A DNA stretch of 64,000 nt from Clostridia bacterium (GTDB taxonomy: Bacteria > Bacillota > Clostridia > Christensenellales > Aristaeellaceae). The position numbers and the translations under genes were made by a program. Below, in pieces: positions 51,533 to 60,442 of the stretch. The stretch covers positions 50,194 through 114,193 of the forward strand of contig JAFYQB010000160.1 of assembly GCA_017547285.1 (NCBI GenBank), read 5' to 3'. The first letter of the stretch is position 1; the number at the start of each line of letters is the position of its first letter. Below the pieces are notes generated by a model, which searched no databases, was not told where the DNA came from, and saw only the letters and a program-made list of their open reading frames with translations.

Positions 51533-52420
51533 TTAAATGGTGCGCTCGTCGCCCCAGAAGAACAGAGCGACCGTACCGGGGCCGGTGTGGCTGCCGATGG
51601 TGGTGCCGATGTTGTAGATTTCCACCTTGCCGTTCAGCTTGGGGAAACGATCTTCGATCAGCTTGGCAACCGCCTGGGCGTCTTCCGGACAGGCAGAGTG
51701 GGAAAGATAACACTTACCGCTGTAGTCAAGGCCGTCCTGGGCATGTTCTTCCATCTTTTTTACGATCTGGCGAATCACTTTGGCCTTGCCGCGGTGCTTC
51801 TCGCGGGGGATCAGCTTGCCTTCGCTGTTTACGTTCAGCAGAGGACAGATGTGCAGCGCGGTACCAAACCAGCCGCTCACCTTGCTCACGCGGCCGCCTT
51901 TGATGAAGAAGGTCAGGTCGGAGGAGAAGAACCAGTGGTGCAGCCTGTTTTTGTTAACCTCTGCATAGGCGCGGACTTCGTCGATGGTTTTGCCCTCGTC
52001 GCGCAGATCAGCCAGCTTGTCCATCAGCAGGCCGTAGCCGGAAGCAACGGTGAGGGAATCCAGCACGTACAACTTGCGTTCAGGATACTTTTCGCGCAGC
52101 TCATCGGCGGCAATGCGGGCGGAATTGATGGTGCCGGACAGGCCGCCGGAAAGGGTAAGGTGCAGAATATCCTTGCCCTCGGCCAGGAATTTTTCAAAAT
52201 ATTCGGTGTATTCCTCGGCGTTGACCTGAGAGGTGCGGGTATCTGCGCCGTCCACCATGGCCTGATAGAACTTGTCAAAGGGAATGGTCTGGCCCAAATC
52301 GTCCGGATAGCTTACGCCGTCCAGAAAATAGTGGAAACAGAGAAAGTGAATATCGCGCTTTGCAAAATGCTCCGGAGTAAGGTCGGCGGTGGAGCAGCAG
52401 CTCAGAATAAAGTCGGCCAT
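51533..52420 (-). CDS. DegV family fatty-acid-binding protein
   Basis: Protein of 295 residues of the DegV (FakB-type) fold. The N-terminus contains SCCSTADLT and a TSQVNAEEY motif; LTLSGGLSGTINSA is the conserved fatty-acid carboxylate-binding loop; LNVNSEGKLIPREKHRGK and DRFPKLNGKVEIYNIGTTIGSHTGPG complete the domain. In Firmicutes, FakB presents fatty acids to FakA kinase; no FakA gene is here. The gene lies between the acyltransferase and tRNA pseudouridine synthase, transcribed with neither. Confidence 0.9.
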   Translation of the reverse strand: MADFILSCCSTADLTPEHFAKRDIHFLCFHYFLDGVSYPDDLGQTIPFDKFYQAMVDGADTRTSQVNAEEYTEYFEKFLAEGKDILHLTLSGGLSGTINSARIAADELREKYPERKLYVLDSLTVASGYGLLMDKLADLRDEGKTIDEVRAYAEVNKNRLHHWFFSSDLTFFIKGGRVSKVSGWFGTALHICPLLNVNSEGKLIPREKHRGKAKVIRQIVKKMEEHAQDGLDYSGKCYLSHSACPEDAQAVAKLIEDRFPKLNGKVEIYNIGTTIGSHTGPGTVALFFWGDERTI

Positions 52421-52487
52421 GGATCGTCACTCGCTTTCTAAAATGGTTCACATAGTAAACTTCGTGATGCGTGCCGAAAATCCTTCT

Positions 52488-53282
52488 TCATCTTACCTCA
52501 TCGGCATAATAAACGCGCGTCAGTTCCAGACCGCAGGCCGGGGCAGTAATGCCCAGTGCAAGGCGGTTGCCCGTTTCCAGAGCGGTGCGGAAAGCGCTGG
52601 CAGGCTTGCGGCCCATGCCAATATCCAGCATGGTTCCGGTGATGATGCGTACCATGTTGTACAGGAATGCGTTGCCGCATACGGTCAGGGTCAGCAGATC
52701 GCCGTCCTTGGAAAGCTGAATATCCGTCAGCGTGCGGACGGTGGTTTTGGCCGTGCCGCCCGCTGCCTGAAAGGCAGCAAAGTCGTGCGTACCAAGCAGA
52801 TCATTCAGGGCGTTTTGCATGAGGTCAAAATCCAGCTTGTATGGCACGTGTGCGGTGATATTGCGGTACAGTGCGCTGGCGTGCGGCGCGTTGTGGATGC
52901 GGTAGGTGTAGCGCTTGCCCTGCGCATCGAAACGGGCGTGGAAATCACCGCTGACCTCGCGGCCGGTAAGGATGCGGATATCCGGCGGAAGGCAGGTGTT
53001 GAGGGCAAAGGCATACTTGTCGGCAGGGATGCGGCTGAACGTATCAAAGTGAAACCGCTGCCCGAGCGCATGCACGCCTGCATCGGTACGGCTGGCGCCG
53101 GTCACGCGGATCGGCGTATGGATGAGCTTTTCCAGCGCTTCCTCCACGCGCTGCTGTACAGCTACGGCATTTTCCTGCAGCTGCCAGCCGGCGTAGTTGG
53201 TGCCATCGTAGCTAACTGTGAGCAGAATGCGGCGGGTTCCTTCCGGCGGCGCTTCCTTGATGATGGGAGGCAGATTGGTCAT
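52488..53282 (-). CDS. truA: tRNA pseudouridine synthase TruA
   Basis: Converts uridines 38-40 of tRNAs to pseudouridine. The 264-residue product has the TruA pattern: LTVSYDGTNYAGWQLQ, the catalytic aspartate in ASRTDAGVHALGQ near residue 60, RIHNAPHASALYRN, and GNAFLYNMVRIITGTML with the AS of the second domain. ATG at 53282 overlaps the EcfT stop (ATGA). Classic last member of the ecfA1-ecfA2-ecfT-truA string. Confidence 0.95.
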   Translation of the reverse strand: MTNLPPIIKEAPPEGTRRILLTVSYDGTNYAGWQLQENAVAVQQRVEEALEKLIHTPIRVTGASRTDAGVHALGQRFHFDTFSRIPADKYAFALNTCLPPDIRILTGREVSGDFHARFDAQGKRYTYRIHNAPHASALYRNITAHVPYKLDFDLMQNALNDLLGTHDFAAFQAAGGTAKTTVRTLTDIQLSKDGDLLTLTVCGNAFLYNMVRIITGTMLDIGMGRKPASAFRTALETGNRLALGITAPACGLELTRVYYADEVR

Positions 53283-54085
53283 GCGATCCACTTCCCGCAA
53301 AGAATGGTCAGAATCAGCGCACCAACAGTAAGGAGCAGCGCATACAGATCGCCCGTGGTATAGCGCAGAACGCGCAGACGGGTACGGCCTTCGCCGCCGT
53401 GGTAGCAGCGGGCTTCCATAGCCATGGCCAGATCGCCGGCACGGCGGAAGGCGCTAACAAACAGCGGCACCAGCAGGGGGATCATGGCTTTGGCGCGCTT
53501 GAGCAGATTGCCGCTTTCAAAATCCGCGCCGCGAGCCATCTGCGCCTTCATGATTTTGTCGGCTTCCTCGATCAGCGTGGGGATAAAACGCAGGGCGATG
53601 GTCATCATCATGGCCAGTTCGTGCGCAGGGAAACGAATCACCTTCAGCGGTTTGAGCAGCATTTCAATGCCGTCGCTCAGGGCGATGGGGGAGGTGGTGA
53701 GCGTGAGAATGGACGTACCCGCCACCAGGAAAACAAGCCTCATGCCGAAGTGGACGGCAGTAACAAAGCCTTCCTGTGTGATTTTCAGAAAACCAAGCTG
53801 CAGCCAGATGGTTTCACCCGTGGAGAAAAACAGGTTGAGCACGAAGGTCAGGATCAGCAGGAAGCGCAGCGGCTTGATGGACTTGAGCAGGTGCCTGGGC
53901 TTGAGGCCGGACAGCCGGACAGCCAGGAGCACATACAGGAAGGGGAGTACATACCAGATGGGGCTGGAAACACAGAAGATCATGGCGATATACAGAATCG
54001 TCAGGATGATCTTCGTGCGGGGATCCAGCTTGTGCACAGCGGTTTTGCCCGGCATGTACTGGCCGAGGGTGATGTCTCTCAGCAT
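53279..54085 (-). CDS. ecfT: Energy-coupling factor transmembrane protein EcfT
   Basis: Membrane core of ECF-type vitamin importers, 268 residues with about five hydrophobic helices. The two coupling helices carry the signatures RRAGDLAMAMEARCY and A-R-G-like ARGADF, which dock into the two ATPases. The N-terminus (GQYMPGKTAVHKLDPRTKIIL) is also typical. Overlaps ecfA2 by 7 bases and truA by 4. The substrate-binding EcfS proteins are not in this window. Confidence 0.93.
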   Translation of the reverse strand: MLRDITLGQYMPGKTAVHKLDPRTKIILTILYIAMIFCVSSPIWYVLPFLYVLLAVRLSGLKPRHLLKSIKPLRFLLILTFVLNLFFSTGETIWLQLGFLKITQEGFVTAVHFGMRLVFLVAGTSILTLTTSPIALSDGIEMLLKPLKVIRFPAHELAMMMTIALRFIPTLIEEADKIMKAQMARGADFESGNLLKRAKAMIPLLVPLFVSAFRRAGDLAMAMEARCYHGGEGRTRLRVLRYTTGDLYALLLTVGALILTILCGKWIA

Positions 54086-54945
54086 GCGGATCCCTCCTTT
54101 CCGGCAAGGCGCAGAATCGCCTGACGGACTTCTTCCAGCGTGTACAGATCATCGGGCAGATCAAAGCCCTCAGCGCGCAGGGCATGAGTCAGCTTGGCAG
54201 CTTCCGGCACATCCAGACCAATGGACTGCAGAAGCTCCTGCTGCATGAAGACCTCGCGCGGGGTGCCGGTCAGCACCATTTGGCCCTTGCTCATTACCAC
54301 CAGACGGGTGGCGAGCGTGGAAATATCATCCATGCTGTGGCTGACCATAATGACGGTCAGACCGCCCGCGGCGTGCAGCTCACGGATCATGCTGAGGATG
54401 CTGCGGCGTCCGGCAGGATCAAGGCCGGCGGTAGGCTCGTCCAGAATCAGCACTTTGGGCTGCATGGCCAAAACGCCGGCGATGGCAACGCGGCGCATCT
54501 GACCGCCGCTCAGCTCAAAAGGAGAACGCTCCGCAATGGTTTCATAGTCCAGACCCACCTGCTGCATGGCAGTGCGCACGCGGCGGTCGATTTCATCGGC
54601 CGGCAATCCCATGTTTTTGGGACCGAAAGCAATGTCTTTGGCAACCGTTTCTTCAAACAGCTGGTATTCGGGATACTGGAACACCAGTCCCACCTTTTTG
54701 CGTACCTCGAGCAGGCTTACACCTTTTTCGGTCAGGTCCAGTCCGTCCACGACGATGCGGCCTTCGGTGGCCTTGACAAGGCCGTTCAGATGCTGGATCA
54801 GCGTTGTCTTGCCGCTGCCGGTATGGCCCAGCAGACCGATCAGTTCGCCGTCCGCGATTTCCAGATTCACATCCTGGATCGCCACGGAAGCAAAGGGGCT
54901 GCCGGGCATATAGGTATGCGTCAGATGTTCAATCTTTATCGGCAT
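54079..54945 (-). CDS. ecfA2: Energy-coupling factor ATPase EcfA2
   Basis: ATPase of 288 residues: Walker A GHTGSGKTTL, then LNGLVKATEGRIVVDG, Q-loop KVGLVFQYPEYQLFE, signature ELSGGQMRRVAIAG, Walker B KVLILDEPTAGLD and H-loop VSHSMDD. The N-terminal YMPGSPFASVAIQDVNLEI is the EcfA2-type beginning. ATG at 54945 is chosen because the longer frame is shadow sequence; it overlaps ecfA1 by 10 bases, and the protein pairs with EcfA1 in the heterodimer. Confidence 0.94.
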   Translation of the reverse strand: MPIKIEHLTHTYMPGSPFASVAIQDVNLEIADGELIGLLGHTGSGKTTLIQHLNGLVKATEGRIVVDGLDLTEKGVSLLEVRKKVGLVFQYPEYQLFEETVAKDIAFGPKNMGLPADEIDRRVRTAMQQVGLDYETIAERSPFELSGGQMRRVAIAGVLAMQPKVLILDEPTAGLDPAGRRSILSMIRELHAAGGLTVIMVSHSMDDISTLATRLVVMSKGQMVLTGTPREVFMQQELLQSIGLDVPEAAKLTHALRAEGFDLPDDLYTLEEVRQAILRLAGKEGSAC

Positions 54946-55781
54946 AGCTTTTGCTTCAGCTCCTTTACCATATCGTTGACCGTCAGAATGCCAGCGGGCA
55001 GCTCCAGGCCGTCCTTGCGCAGTTCCATGGCCAGTTCTGCCATGGGAGGCACGTCCAGCCCCAGTTTTTTGATTTCGTCTACTTTGGTAAACACTTCGGC
55101 AGGCGTGCCGTCCATGGCGACCTGACCCTTGTTCATGACCACCACGCGGTCGGCCTGCGCGGCTTCTTCCATGAAATGGGTGATCCACAGAACCGTCATG
55201 CCCTGTTCACGGTTCAGGCGGCGGACGGTTTTGAGCACATCCGCACGACCGGAGGGATCCAGCATGGCAGTGGCCTCGTCCAGAATCATGACTTCAGGCT
55301 GCATGGCCAAAACGCCGGCCACAGCTACACGCTGCTTCTGGCCGCCGGAGAGCATGTGGGGTGCAAATTCGGCGCGGTGGCTCATGCGTACAGCTTCCAG
55401 CGCAGCTTCGATGCGGGGCATCATTTCCGGCTGGGGTACGCCAAGATTTTCAAGACCGAAGGCTACGTCTTCCCGTACCACGTTGGCAACGATCTGGTTG
55501 TCCGGGTTCTGGAAAACCATGCCTGCGTGGCGGCGTACGGTCCACGTCTGTTCTTCCTCGGAAGTATCCAGCCCGCACACCAGCACGCGGCCATCGGTAG
55601 GCAGGAAAAGGGCGTTCATCATTTTGGCGAGCGTGCTCTTGCCGCTTCCGTTGTGACCCAAAACCGCCACAAAGGAGCCTTTTTCCACCGTGAGGTTTAC
55701 ATGATTCACGGCAAGGCGGTCAGCGTCCTCGTACTCATAGCAGACGTTTTCGGTCTGCACAGGATAAATCTTTTGTTCCAT
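54936..55781 (-). CDS. ecfA1: Energy-coupling factor ATPase EcfA1
   Basis: ATPase of 281 residues: Walker A GHNGSGKSTL, Q-loop GMVFQNPDNQIVA, signature MLSGGQKQRVAVAG, Walker B EVMILDEATAMLD and H-loop ITHFMEEA. The walker glutamate is in DEATAM, the EcfA1 pattern. Preceded by the flavokinase gene at 10 bases. The two ATPases and EcfT form the ECF module, which combines with several EcfS proteins. Confidence 0.94.
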   Translation of the reverse strand: MEQKIYPVQTENVCYEYEDADRLAVNHVNLTVEKGSFVAVLGHNGSGKSTLAKMMNALFLPTDGRVLVCGLDTSEEEQTWTVRRHAGMVFQNPDNQIVANVVREDVAFGLENLGVPQPEMMPRIEAALEAVRMSHRAEFAPHMLSGGQKQRVAVAGVLAMQPEVMILDEATAMLDPSGRADVLKTVRRLNREQGMTVLWITHFMEEAAQADRVVVMNKGQVAMDGTPAEVFTKVDEIKKLGLDVPPMAELAMELRKDGLELPAGILTVNDMVKELKQKLCR

Positions 55782-55791
55782 GATTGGTTGT

Positions 55792-56211
55792 TCAGACTCC
55801 TTCAGTCAGATGGGGTTCATGTTCGCTTGCCCATTGAAGGGCGTTCAGCCGGTCCTGCGCAAGCTGTTCGCGCAGCGCATCCAGCGAGGGAAAGGTGACT
55901 TCCGGCCTCAGAAAGGCGCGGTAGGTAAGCGTAAGACGCTCTCCGTACAGCGGTCGCTGCGGATAACCAAGCAGATGCGCCTCTACTGTGGGCATGCCGC
56001 CCGGAGCGGTAGGGTGGCGCCCCTGATTGAGAATGACCACATAACGCCGCTCGTCGCCGGCGAGAGATGCGACTCCTACATAAACGCCTTCAACGGGCCA
56101 CTGGCGGCTCTGGGGGTCGTACGCGATATTTGCGGTTGGAAAACCCAGCTTTGTGCCCAGCTGCTTGCCGGGTACCACCTGCCCGGTCAGTTCAAAAGGC
56201 AGTTGCTCCAA
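55792..56211 (-). CDS. Stand-alone flavokinase domain
   Basis: Riboflavin kinase (Flavokinase fold) of 139 residues, making FMN from riboflavin with ATP. FELTGQVVPGKQLGTKLGFP contains the conserved GxxxG/GFPTAN motif, EGVYVGVASLAG the next loop, and VEAHLLGYPQRPLYG with the catalytic glutamate and the final L-Y-G. Usually this domain is the C-terminal half of bifunctional RibF; the FAD synthetase half is missing here. TTG at 56211 is chosen because GGGAGG sits 7 bases upstream; a longer frame from 56247 would start on the transcription start. Confidence 0.88.
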   Translation of the reverse strand: MEQLPFELTGQVVPGKQLGTKLGFPTANIAYDPQSRQWPVEGVYVGVASLAGDERRYVVILNQGRHPTAPGGMPTVEAHLLGYPQRPLYGERLTLTYRAFLRPEVTFPSLDALREQLAQDRLNALQWASEHEPHLTEGV

Positions 56212-56255
56212 AAAACATTCCTCCCGCAAAATGATTGCTTTTTCCAAAGCGTCTC

Positions 56256-56284
56256 ATTATACCGCGTAAGAAGAAGAAACGCAA
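56256..56284 (-). promoter_or_regulatory. Promoter of the flavokinase-ECF operon
   Basis: Minus strand: TTGCGT (56284-56279), 17-base spacer, TATAAT (56261-56256). It drives the flavokinase, ecfA1, ecfA2, ecfT and truA string. Confidence 0.7.
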
Positions 56285-56303
56285 TTCAAATTGCCAAAAT
56301 GGC

Positions 56304-56332
56304 TTCAAAATAGCCATGTTTTGTGGTATGAT
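56304..56332 (+). promoter_or_regulatory. Promoter of the esterase operon
   Basis: TTCAAA (56304-56309), 17-base spacer, TATGAT (56327-56332). ATGGCT...AGCCAT (about 56299-56317) forms a short inverted repeat over the -35 box, an operator candidate. Confidence 0.5.
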
Positions 56333-56378
56333 ACAGACATCCTTGGATTTGATAAACCACATACGAGGAGGCCCAAAC

Positions 56379-57158
56379 GTGATTTTTTCTGATTTTCATT
56401 TTTACAGCGAAGTGCTGGGGATTCAGACCGCTGTTTATGTGCTGATGCCTGATGAAAAAGTGATGAAGCAGTCGAAGGAGCCTGTGCCGGTTTTGTATCT
56501 GCTGCACGGTCTGAGCGACGATCACACCATGTGGATGCGTCAGACGATGGTGGAGCAGTTTGCGCTCAAGTACCGTGTGTGCATCGTAATGCCCGCCGTG
56601 AACCGCTCCTTCTACATGGACATGGCGCACGGCGCAAAGTACGATACCTTTATCGCGGAGGAACTGCCCCGCATCATTGAAATGTATTTCCCCGTTGGCA
56701 AAAAGCGCGAGCACCGCTTTGCAGCCGGTCTGTCCATGGGCGGCTACGGCGCTTTCAAGCTGGGCCTGTACCGTCCCAACCGGTATGCGGCGGTGGCAAG
56801 CCTCTCCGGCGCGCTGGCGCAGGATACCATTTTTGAACGCAAGGCCAACCTGAGCGCTGGTTATCTGGGAGAAATGGTCAACATCTACGGCGGCGAGGAA
56901 GAAATCAGGAAGGGCAAGGGCCATCTGGGCCGTCAGGCGGACAAGCTGGCAAAGACTCCCGAAAAGGCTCCGAAAATGTATATGGCCTGCGGCACAGAAG
57001 ATTTCCTGATCAAAGCCAACAACGATTTCTACGCCAAATACGGCGAGGTTTTCAACATCGAATACCATACCGAACCCGGCATTCACAACTGGCCTTTCTG
57101 GAACAAATACATCGAAAAGGTGCTGGCATGGCTGCCTTTGGAAAAGGCGGAAGCATGA
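56379..57158 (+). CDS. Esterase D/tributyrin-esterase-like hydrolase
   Basis: Alpha/beta hydrolase of 259 residues. LYLLHGLSDDHTMWMR near residue 50 gives the oxyanion region; AGLSMGGYGAFKLGL the nucleophile GxSxGG; DFLIKANNDFY the acid; GIHNWPFWNK the histidine. This order matches the putative esterase family (PF00756), close to EstA-type tributyrin esterases. GTG at 56379 is chosen because GAGGAGG lies 7 bases upstream; the longer frame would cross the promoter. Overlaps the tlyA gene by 4 bases. Confidence 0.88.
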   Translation: MIFSDFHFYSEVLGIQTAVYVLMPDEKVMKQSKEPVPVLYLLHGLSDDHTMWMRQTMVEQFALKYRVCIVMPAVNRSFYMDMAHGAKYDTFIAEELPRIIEMYFPVGKKREHRFAAGLSMGGYGAFKLGLYRPNRYAAVASLSGALAQDTIFERKANLSAGYLGEMVNIYGGEEEIRKGKGHLGRQADKLAKTPEKAPKMYMACGTEDFLIKANNDFYAKYGEVFNIEYHTEPGIHNWPFWNKYIEKVLAWLPLEKAEA

Positions 57159-57976
57159 AAAAGAACAGCACAGCCATCGAGAGGCTGATCAAAGAAGGCT
57201 TTTTCCAAACCAAAGAAGCAGCGCTTCCGTATCTGATGAGCGGCGCGGTGTACTGCGGCGCAGTGCAGGTAACCACCGGCGGACAGAAGGTGCCGCTGGA
57301 TAAGCCCATGACCGTTCGCGGCCTGGATGACCGCTATGTCAGCAAGGGCGGCTACAAGCTGGAAGGCGCGATCAACGATTTTGGCATTGATGTGACTGAA
57401 CGCGTCTGTATTGACGCAGGCGCATGCACCGGCGGTTTTACGGATTGTCTGGTCAAACACGGCGCAAAGCTGGTGTATGCGGTGGAGGTAGGCTTCGGTC
57501 AGCTGGCGGGCAGCCTTGCGCAGGACAGTCGTGTGGTCAATCTGGAAAAAACCAATCTGGGGGATGAAAAGCTGCTGTCGCTGGAGCCTGCGCCGGATCT
57601 GGGCAGCGTGGATCTGAGTTATCTGTCGCTGGTCAAGGCAGTGCCGCAGTACCGTGCGATCATGCAGGGCAGGGGCGAACTGATGTGTCTGGTGAAGCCG
57701 CTGTTTGAAACGGACGACGCAGAGGCGCGCCGCACGGGCGAGATTGATCCCTCCAGCTATGAGCCGCTTCTGCGCAAACTGTGCGATACGCTGGATGCGC
57801 AGGAAGGCACGCACGCTGTAGCCGTTACCCACAGTCCGGTTACAGGCAACAACGGCACGCACGAGTTTTTCCTGCATGTATGTTTCGGCGAGGGAGAAAA
57901 ACCGCGCGTTACAGATGAAGCAATCCATCAGGCGGTGGAGCGCGTGATGGCTTTGCAGAAATATCACAAATCATAA
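57155..57976 (+). CDS. tlyA: TlyA-family rRNA 2'-O-methyltransferase
   Basis: Methylates ribose 2'-OH groups of cytidines in 16S/23S rRNA in the known members. Residues about 5-60: an S4 domain (RLIKEGFFQTKEAALPYLMSG). Then an FtsJ-type Rossmann domain with YVSKGGYKLEGAI (catalytic Lys), DAGACTGGFTDCLVKHGA (SAM loop, DxGxxTGGF) and LMCLVKPLFE (second catalytic Lys). Length 273 is normal. ATG at 57155 overlaps the esterase stop; an earlier in-frame ATG at 57128 has no ribosome site. Confidence 0.93.
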   Translation: MKKNSTAIERLIKEGFFQTKEAALPYLMSGAVYCGAVQVTTGGQKVPLDKPMTVRGLDDRYVSKGGYKLEGAINDFGIDVTERVCIDAGACTGGFTDCLVKHGAKLVYAVEVGFGQLAGSLAQDSRVVNLEKTNLGDEKLLSLEPAPDLGSVDLSYLSLVKAVPQYRAIMQGRGELMCLVKPLFETDDAEARRTGEIDPSSYEPLLRKLCDTLDAQEGTHAVAVTHSPVTGNNGTHEFFLHVCFGEGEKPRVTDEAIHQAVERVMALQKYHKS

Positions 57977-58051
57977 TCCCGCAGGATGGGAACAAAAGCC
58001 ATCCGCAAATCGTCTGTTTCATTGAACGGAGCGGGAGGAGGCTTTTGCAAG

Positions 58052-59209
58052 ATGAAGAAAAAGGGTTTGACCGCATTGGTCGTTGCGCTTTGCCTGCTTG
58101 CAGGCAGCGCGCTTGCGGCGGATTTTGGCGTTGTATACCGCACGGATAACCTGAACCTGCGCAGTCAGGGCAGTTCATCCAGCGAGTGGCTGGGCACGTA
58201 CCCGCGCGGTACGTGGGTGGAGATCATCGGCAGCCAGAACAATTTCTACCGCGTGCGCATGCCTGACGGCCGCACCGGCTATATGAGCCAAAACTACATT
58301 GATAGCGTTGGCAGCGGCGATCTGGTTTGGCTGCTGGAGGTAAACAATTCCAACGGCGGCGCGTTCCTGAATTTCCGCGCGCAGCCCAACTACACTTCTC
58401 AGGTTCTGGATATCTTCTACAACGGCGTGCCTCTGCGCGCCTATGCGCTCAACAACGGCTGGTTCACCGTGGAACTGAACGGTCAGCGCGGCTATGTGCG
58501 CAGCGAGTACGTAATGGATCACGGTACGCGCTACGGCAGCAGTACCGTTGCTACCATCCGTACGCCCAACAACGGCGGTTTGAACATGCGCAGCGGTCCC
58601 GGTATGAATTATCCGGTCATCGATCAGTTCGCGGGCGACCGCTATGTGAGCGTGCTGGCGGAGGGCAAGGACTGGTGGTGCGTGGCCATCGATGGCCAGA
58701 TGGGCTTTATGAGCGACGATTATCTGGTGAAGGGGCTGCAGAGCGCGAGGGATATTGCGGCAGGTTCATCTTCCGGCGGCAGCTCGTGGACGGGCGGGAC
58801 GCCCTATGCTACGGTCAGCAATCCCATCGCCACGCAGGCGCTCAATCTGCGCCAGTATCCGTCCGTGGGATCGCAAGTGCTTGACAAACTGTATAACGGG
58901 GAAAAACTGTGGGTGGATGAATACGGCTACGAATGGTGCGCCGTGACTCATCAGGATACCGGCGTTTCCGGCTATGTGATGACGCAGTATGTCACCCTGC
59001 ATAACATGGCCACTGCTTCAACACGCAGGGTCAGCCATCCGGCAGGCAGCTACGTCAACCTGCGTTCCGCACCCAATATGTATGCTAACAACATACTTGT
59101 GCGTGTGCCTCACGGCGCGAATGTGACCATCGTGAGCCCTGGTACGGATTGGTGCAAGGTCCAATATAACGGAACCACAGGCTACATGATGAGCTACTTC
59201 CTCCAGTGA
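58052..59209 (+). CDS. Secreted protein with five SH3b domains
   Basis: Exported protein of 385 residues, signal peptide MKKKGLTALVVALCLLAGSALA. Five bacterial SH3 domains follow at regular spacing, each with N-L-R-x-x-P and G-Y/W/F-[MV]-x-x-x-Y motifs: NLNLRSQGSSSSEWL, FLNFRAQPNYTSQVL, GLNMRSGPGMNYPVI, LNLRQYPSVGSQVL and VNLRSAPNMYANNIL. A G/S linker joins the third and fourth. There is no catalytic domain, so a wall-binding or scaffold role is likely. GGAGGAGG lies 10 bases before ATG 58052. Confidence 0.92.
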   Translation: MKKKGLTALVVALCLLAGSALAADFGVVYRTDNLNLRSQGSSSSEWLGTYPRGTWVEIIGSQNNFYRVRMPDGRTGYMSQNYIDSVGSGDLVWLLEVNNSNGGAFLNFRAQPNYTSQVLDIFYNGVPLRAYALNNGWFTVELNGQRGYVRSEYVMDHGTRYGSSTVATIRTPNNGGLNMRSGPGMNYPVIDQFAGDRYVSVLAEGKDWWCVAIDGQMGFMSDDYLVKGLQSARDIAAGSSSGGSSWTGGTPYATVSNPIATQALNLRQYPSVGSQVLDKLYNGEKLWVDEYGYEWCAVTHQDTGVSGYVMTQYVTLHNMATASTRRVSHPAGSYVNLRSAPNMYANNILVRVPHGANVTIVSPGTDWCKVQYNGTTGYMMSYFLQ

Positions 59210-59823
59210 GCATAGAAAGGCTTGAGCAGACTGAAAACAAGCATGCACAGCATTTCCAGTGCGCACAGATAAAACAGGTTTCCGCGTGCAGACAGCCACG
59301 CAAGCGGCGTGCCGACAGGCGCTGCACGCAGGAACAGATAGTTGGTTCCAAATAGACGGTTGATCAGACTGATCAGCACCAGATAGCCGTTGCCCAGGAT
59401 CAGCGTCCGACGCGGACAGACGGGCAGCGGCTTTCCTGTGCTGTAAAAGAAAAGCGGCATGAGCGCCACCAGTACATGGAGCTGATAAAACGCCGCCTGC
59501 ATCAACAGCGGGTGGGAGCAATACGCTGCGGCTGGAAAGAACAGCGTCAGAAATGCGCCCGGCGCGCCCAGAAAGCACAGCGCTTCCACCAGCCAGGAAG
59601 GCGCATGCCAGACGCCGGGGATGGAGAGCACGCCGAAAAGACTGCACAAATGAAGGGGGAGTGCGGCTTCCCAGGTGAAACGCCCGTCAAGCCAAAGCAG
59701 GGTGAGCTGCGTGAGCATGGCGCACAGCAGGCCAAACGCGACTGCCGGCCGCAGCCAGCGCGCGGCAATCAGTGCGCCGTACCAGATCACTGCGCTCCAC
59801 GCAGCCAGAAGCAGCCACTGCAT
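59194..59823 (-). CDS. YwaF/TIGR02206-like membrane protein
   Basis: Membrane protein of 209 residues with about six hydrophobic helices. LPLHLCSLFGVLSIPG and NRLFGTNYLFLRAAPVGTPL are the conserved elements of the TIGR02206 family, whose function is unknown. The start is uncertain: ATG 59823 follows GGAGG by 11 bases, while a longer frame to 59883 begins with GTG. The 3' end overlaps the SH3b gene (+) by 16 bases, tail to tail. Confidence 0.8.
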   Translation of the reverse strand: MQWLLLAAWSAVIWYGALIAARWLRPAVAFGLLCAMLTQLTLLWLDGRFTWEAALPLHLCSLFGVLSIPGVWHAPSWLVEALCFLGAPGAFLTLFFPAAAYCSHPLLMQAAFYQLHVLVALMPLFFYSTGKPLPVCPRRTLILGNGYLVLISLINRLFGTNYLFLRAAPVGTPLAWLSARGNLFYLCALEMLCMLVFSLLKPFYAHWRK

Positions 59824-59875
59824 CCGCCATTCCACCTCCACAAACGACTCCAAAGCCGCAGTTTGGAGCGCGGAC

Positions 59876-59904
59876 TTTACCACTTTTCAAAAGTGTGCTA
59901 TAAT
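59876..59904 (+). promoter_or_regulatory. Promoter of the 164-aa membrane protein gene
   Basis: TTTACC (59876-59881), 17-base spacer, TATAAT (59899-59904) with an extended TGC; AAGGAGG at 59931-59937. Confidence 0.65.
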
Positions 59905-59947
59905 GCCCGTGTAATCTTCTTTGTCCCCGAAAGGAGGATGTACGTTC

Positions 59948-60442
59948 ATGATGCGATATCCCAGAGGATACAACCGCGTATCCTTGGCAACCCGATTGAA
60001 GCCGATTATTCTGATTGTGCTGGTGCTGCTGGCTGCCTTTCTGATTTTCCGTTTTGCGGGCGTTGGCGGAATCAACGAAGGCAATTTTGAGGTGCAGCGC
60101 AACAGCGAGCTTCGCAGCGAAATGCAGAACGCCGTCAGCAGCGTCAACTCCCTCAGCCGTCTTGGCTCCAGCACCACCTCCGGCATGCTGGGCCGAGTCC
60201 GCCAGTATGTGCACGGCGTGGAAGTGATCAACGATCTGAACGTGAGTATGTACGGCGAGGTCGGCAGGCTGTATCCGCAGTCGGTTTTCACCAATATTTA
60301 TTCCATCATTGAGGAATATGAGGCCAAGCTGTCCAGCGGCCAGAAGGTAAGCGATGTGCTTTCACGCCTGAGCGAAGCGGTGAATGAACTGAACGACCGC
60401 ACCTATACGATCCTCGGCGTTGTACAGGAAGCGGCGGAGTAA
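59948..60442 (+). CDS. Small membrane-anchored coiled-coil protein
   Basis: Protein of 164 residues. A basic N-terminus is followed by a membrane helix (LKPIILIVLVLLAAFLIFRFAG) and a helical, extracytoplasmic coiled coil with heptad pattern (LRSEMQNAVSSVNSLSRLG, VSDVLSRLSEAVNELNDRT). ATG 59948 lies 10 bases after AAGGAGG. No family recognised. Its stop abuts the convergent YdcZ-like gene, and the nearest plus-strand terminator lies beyond that gene. Confidence 0.7.
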   Translation: MMRYPRGYNRVSLATRLKPIILIVLVLLAAFLIFRFAGVGGINEGNFEVQRNSELRSEMQNAVSSVNSLSRLGSSTTSGMLGRVRQYVHGVEVINDLNVSMYGEVGRLYPQSVFTNIYSIIEEYEAKLSSGQKVSDVLSRLSEAVNELNDRTYTILGVVQEAAE

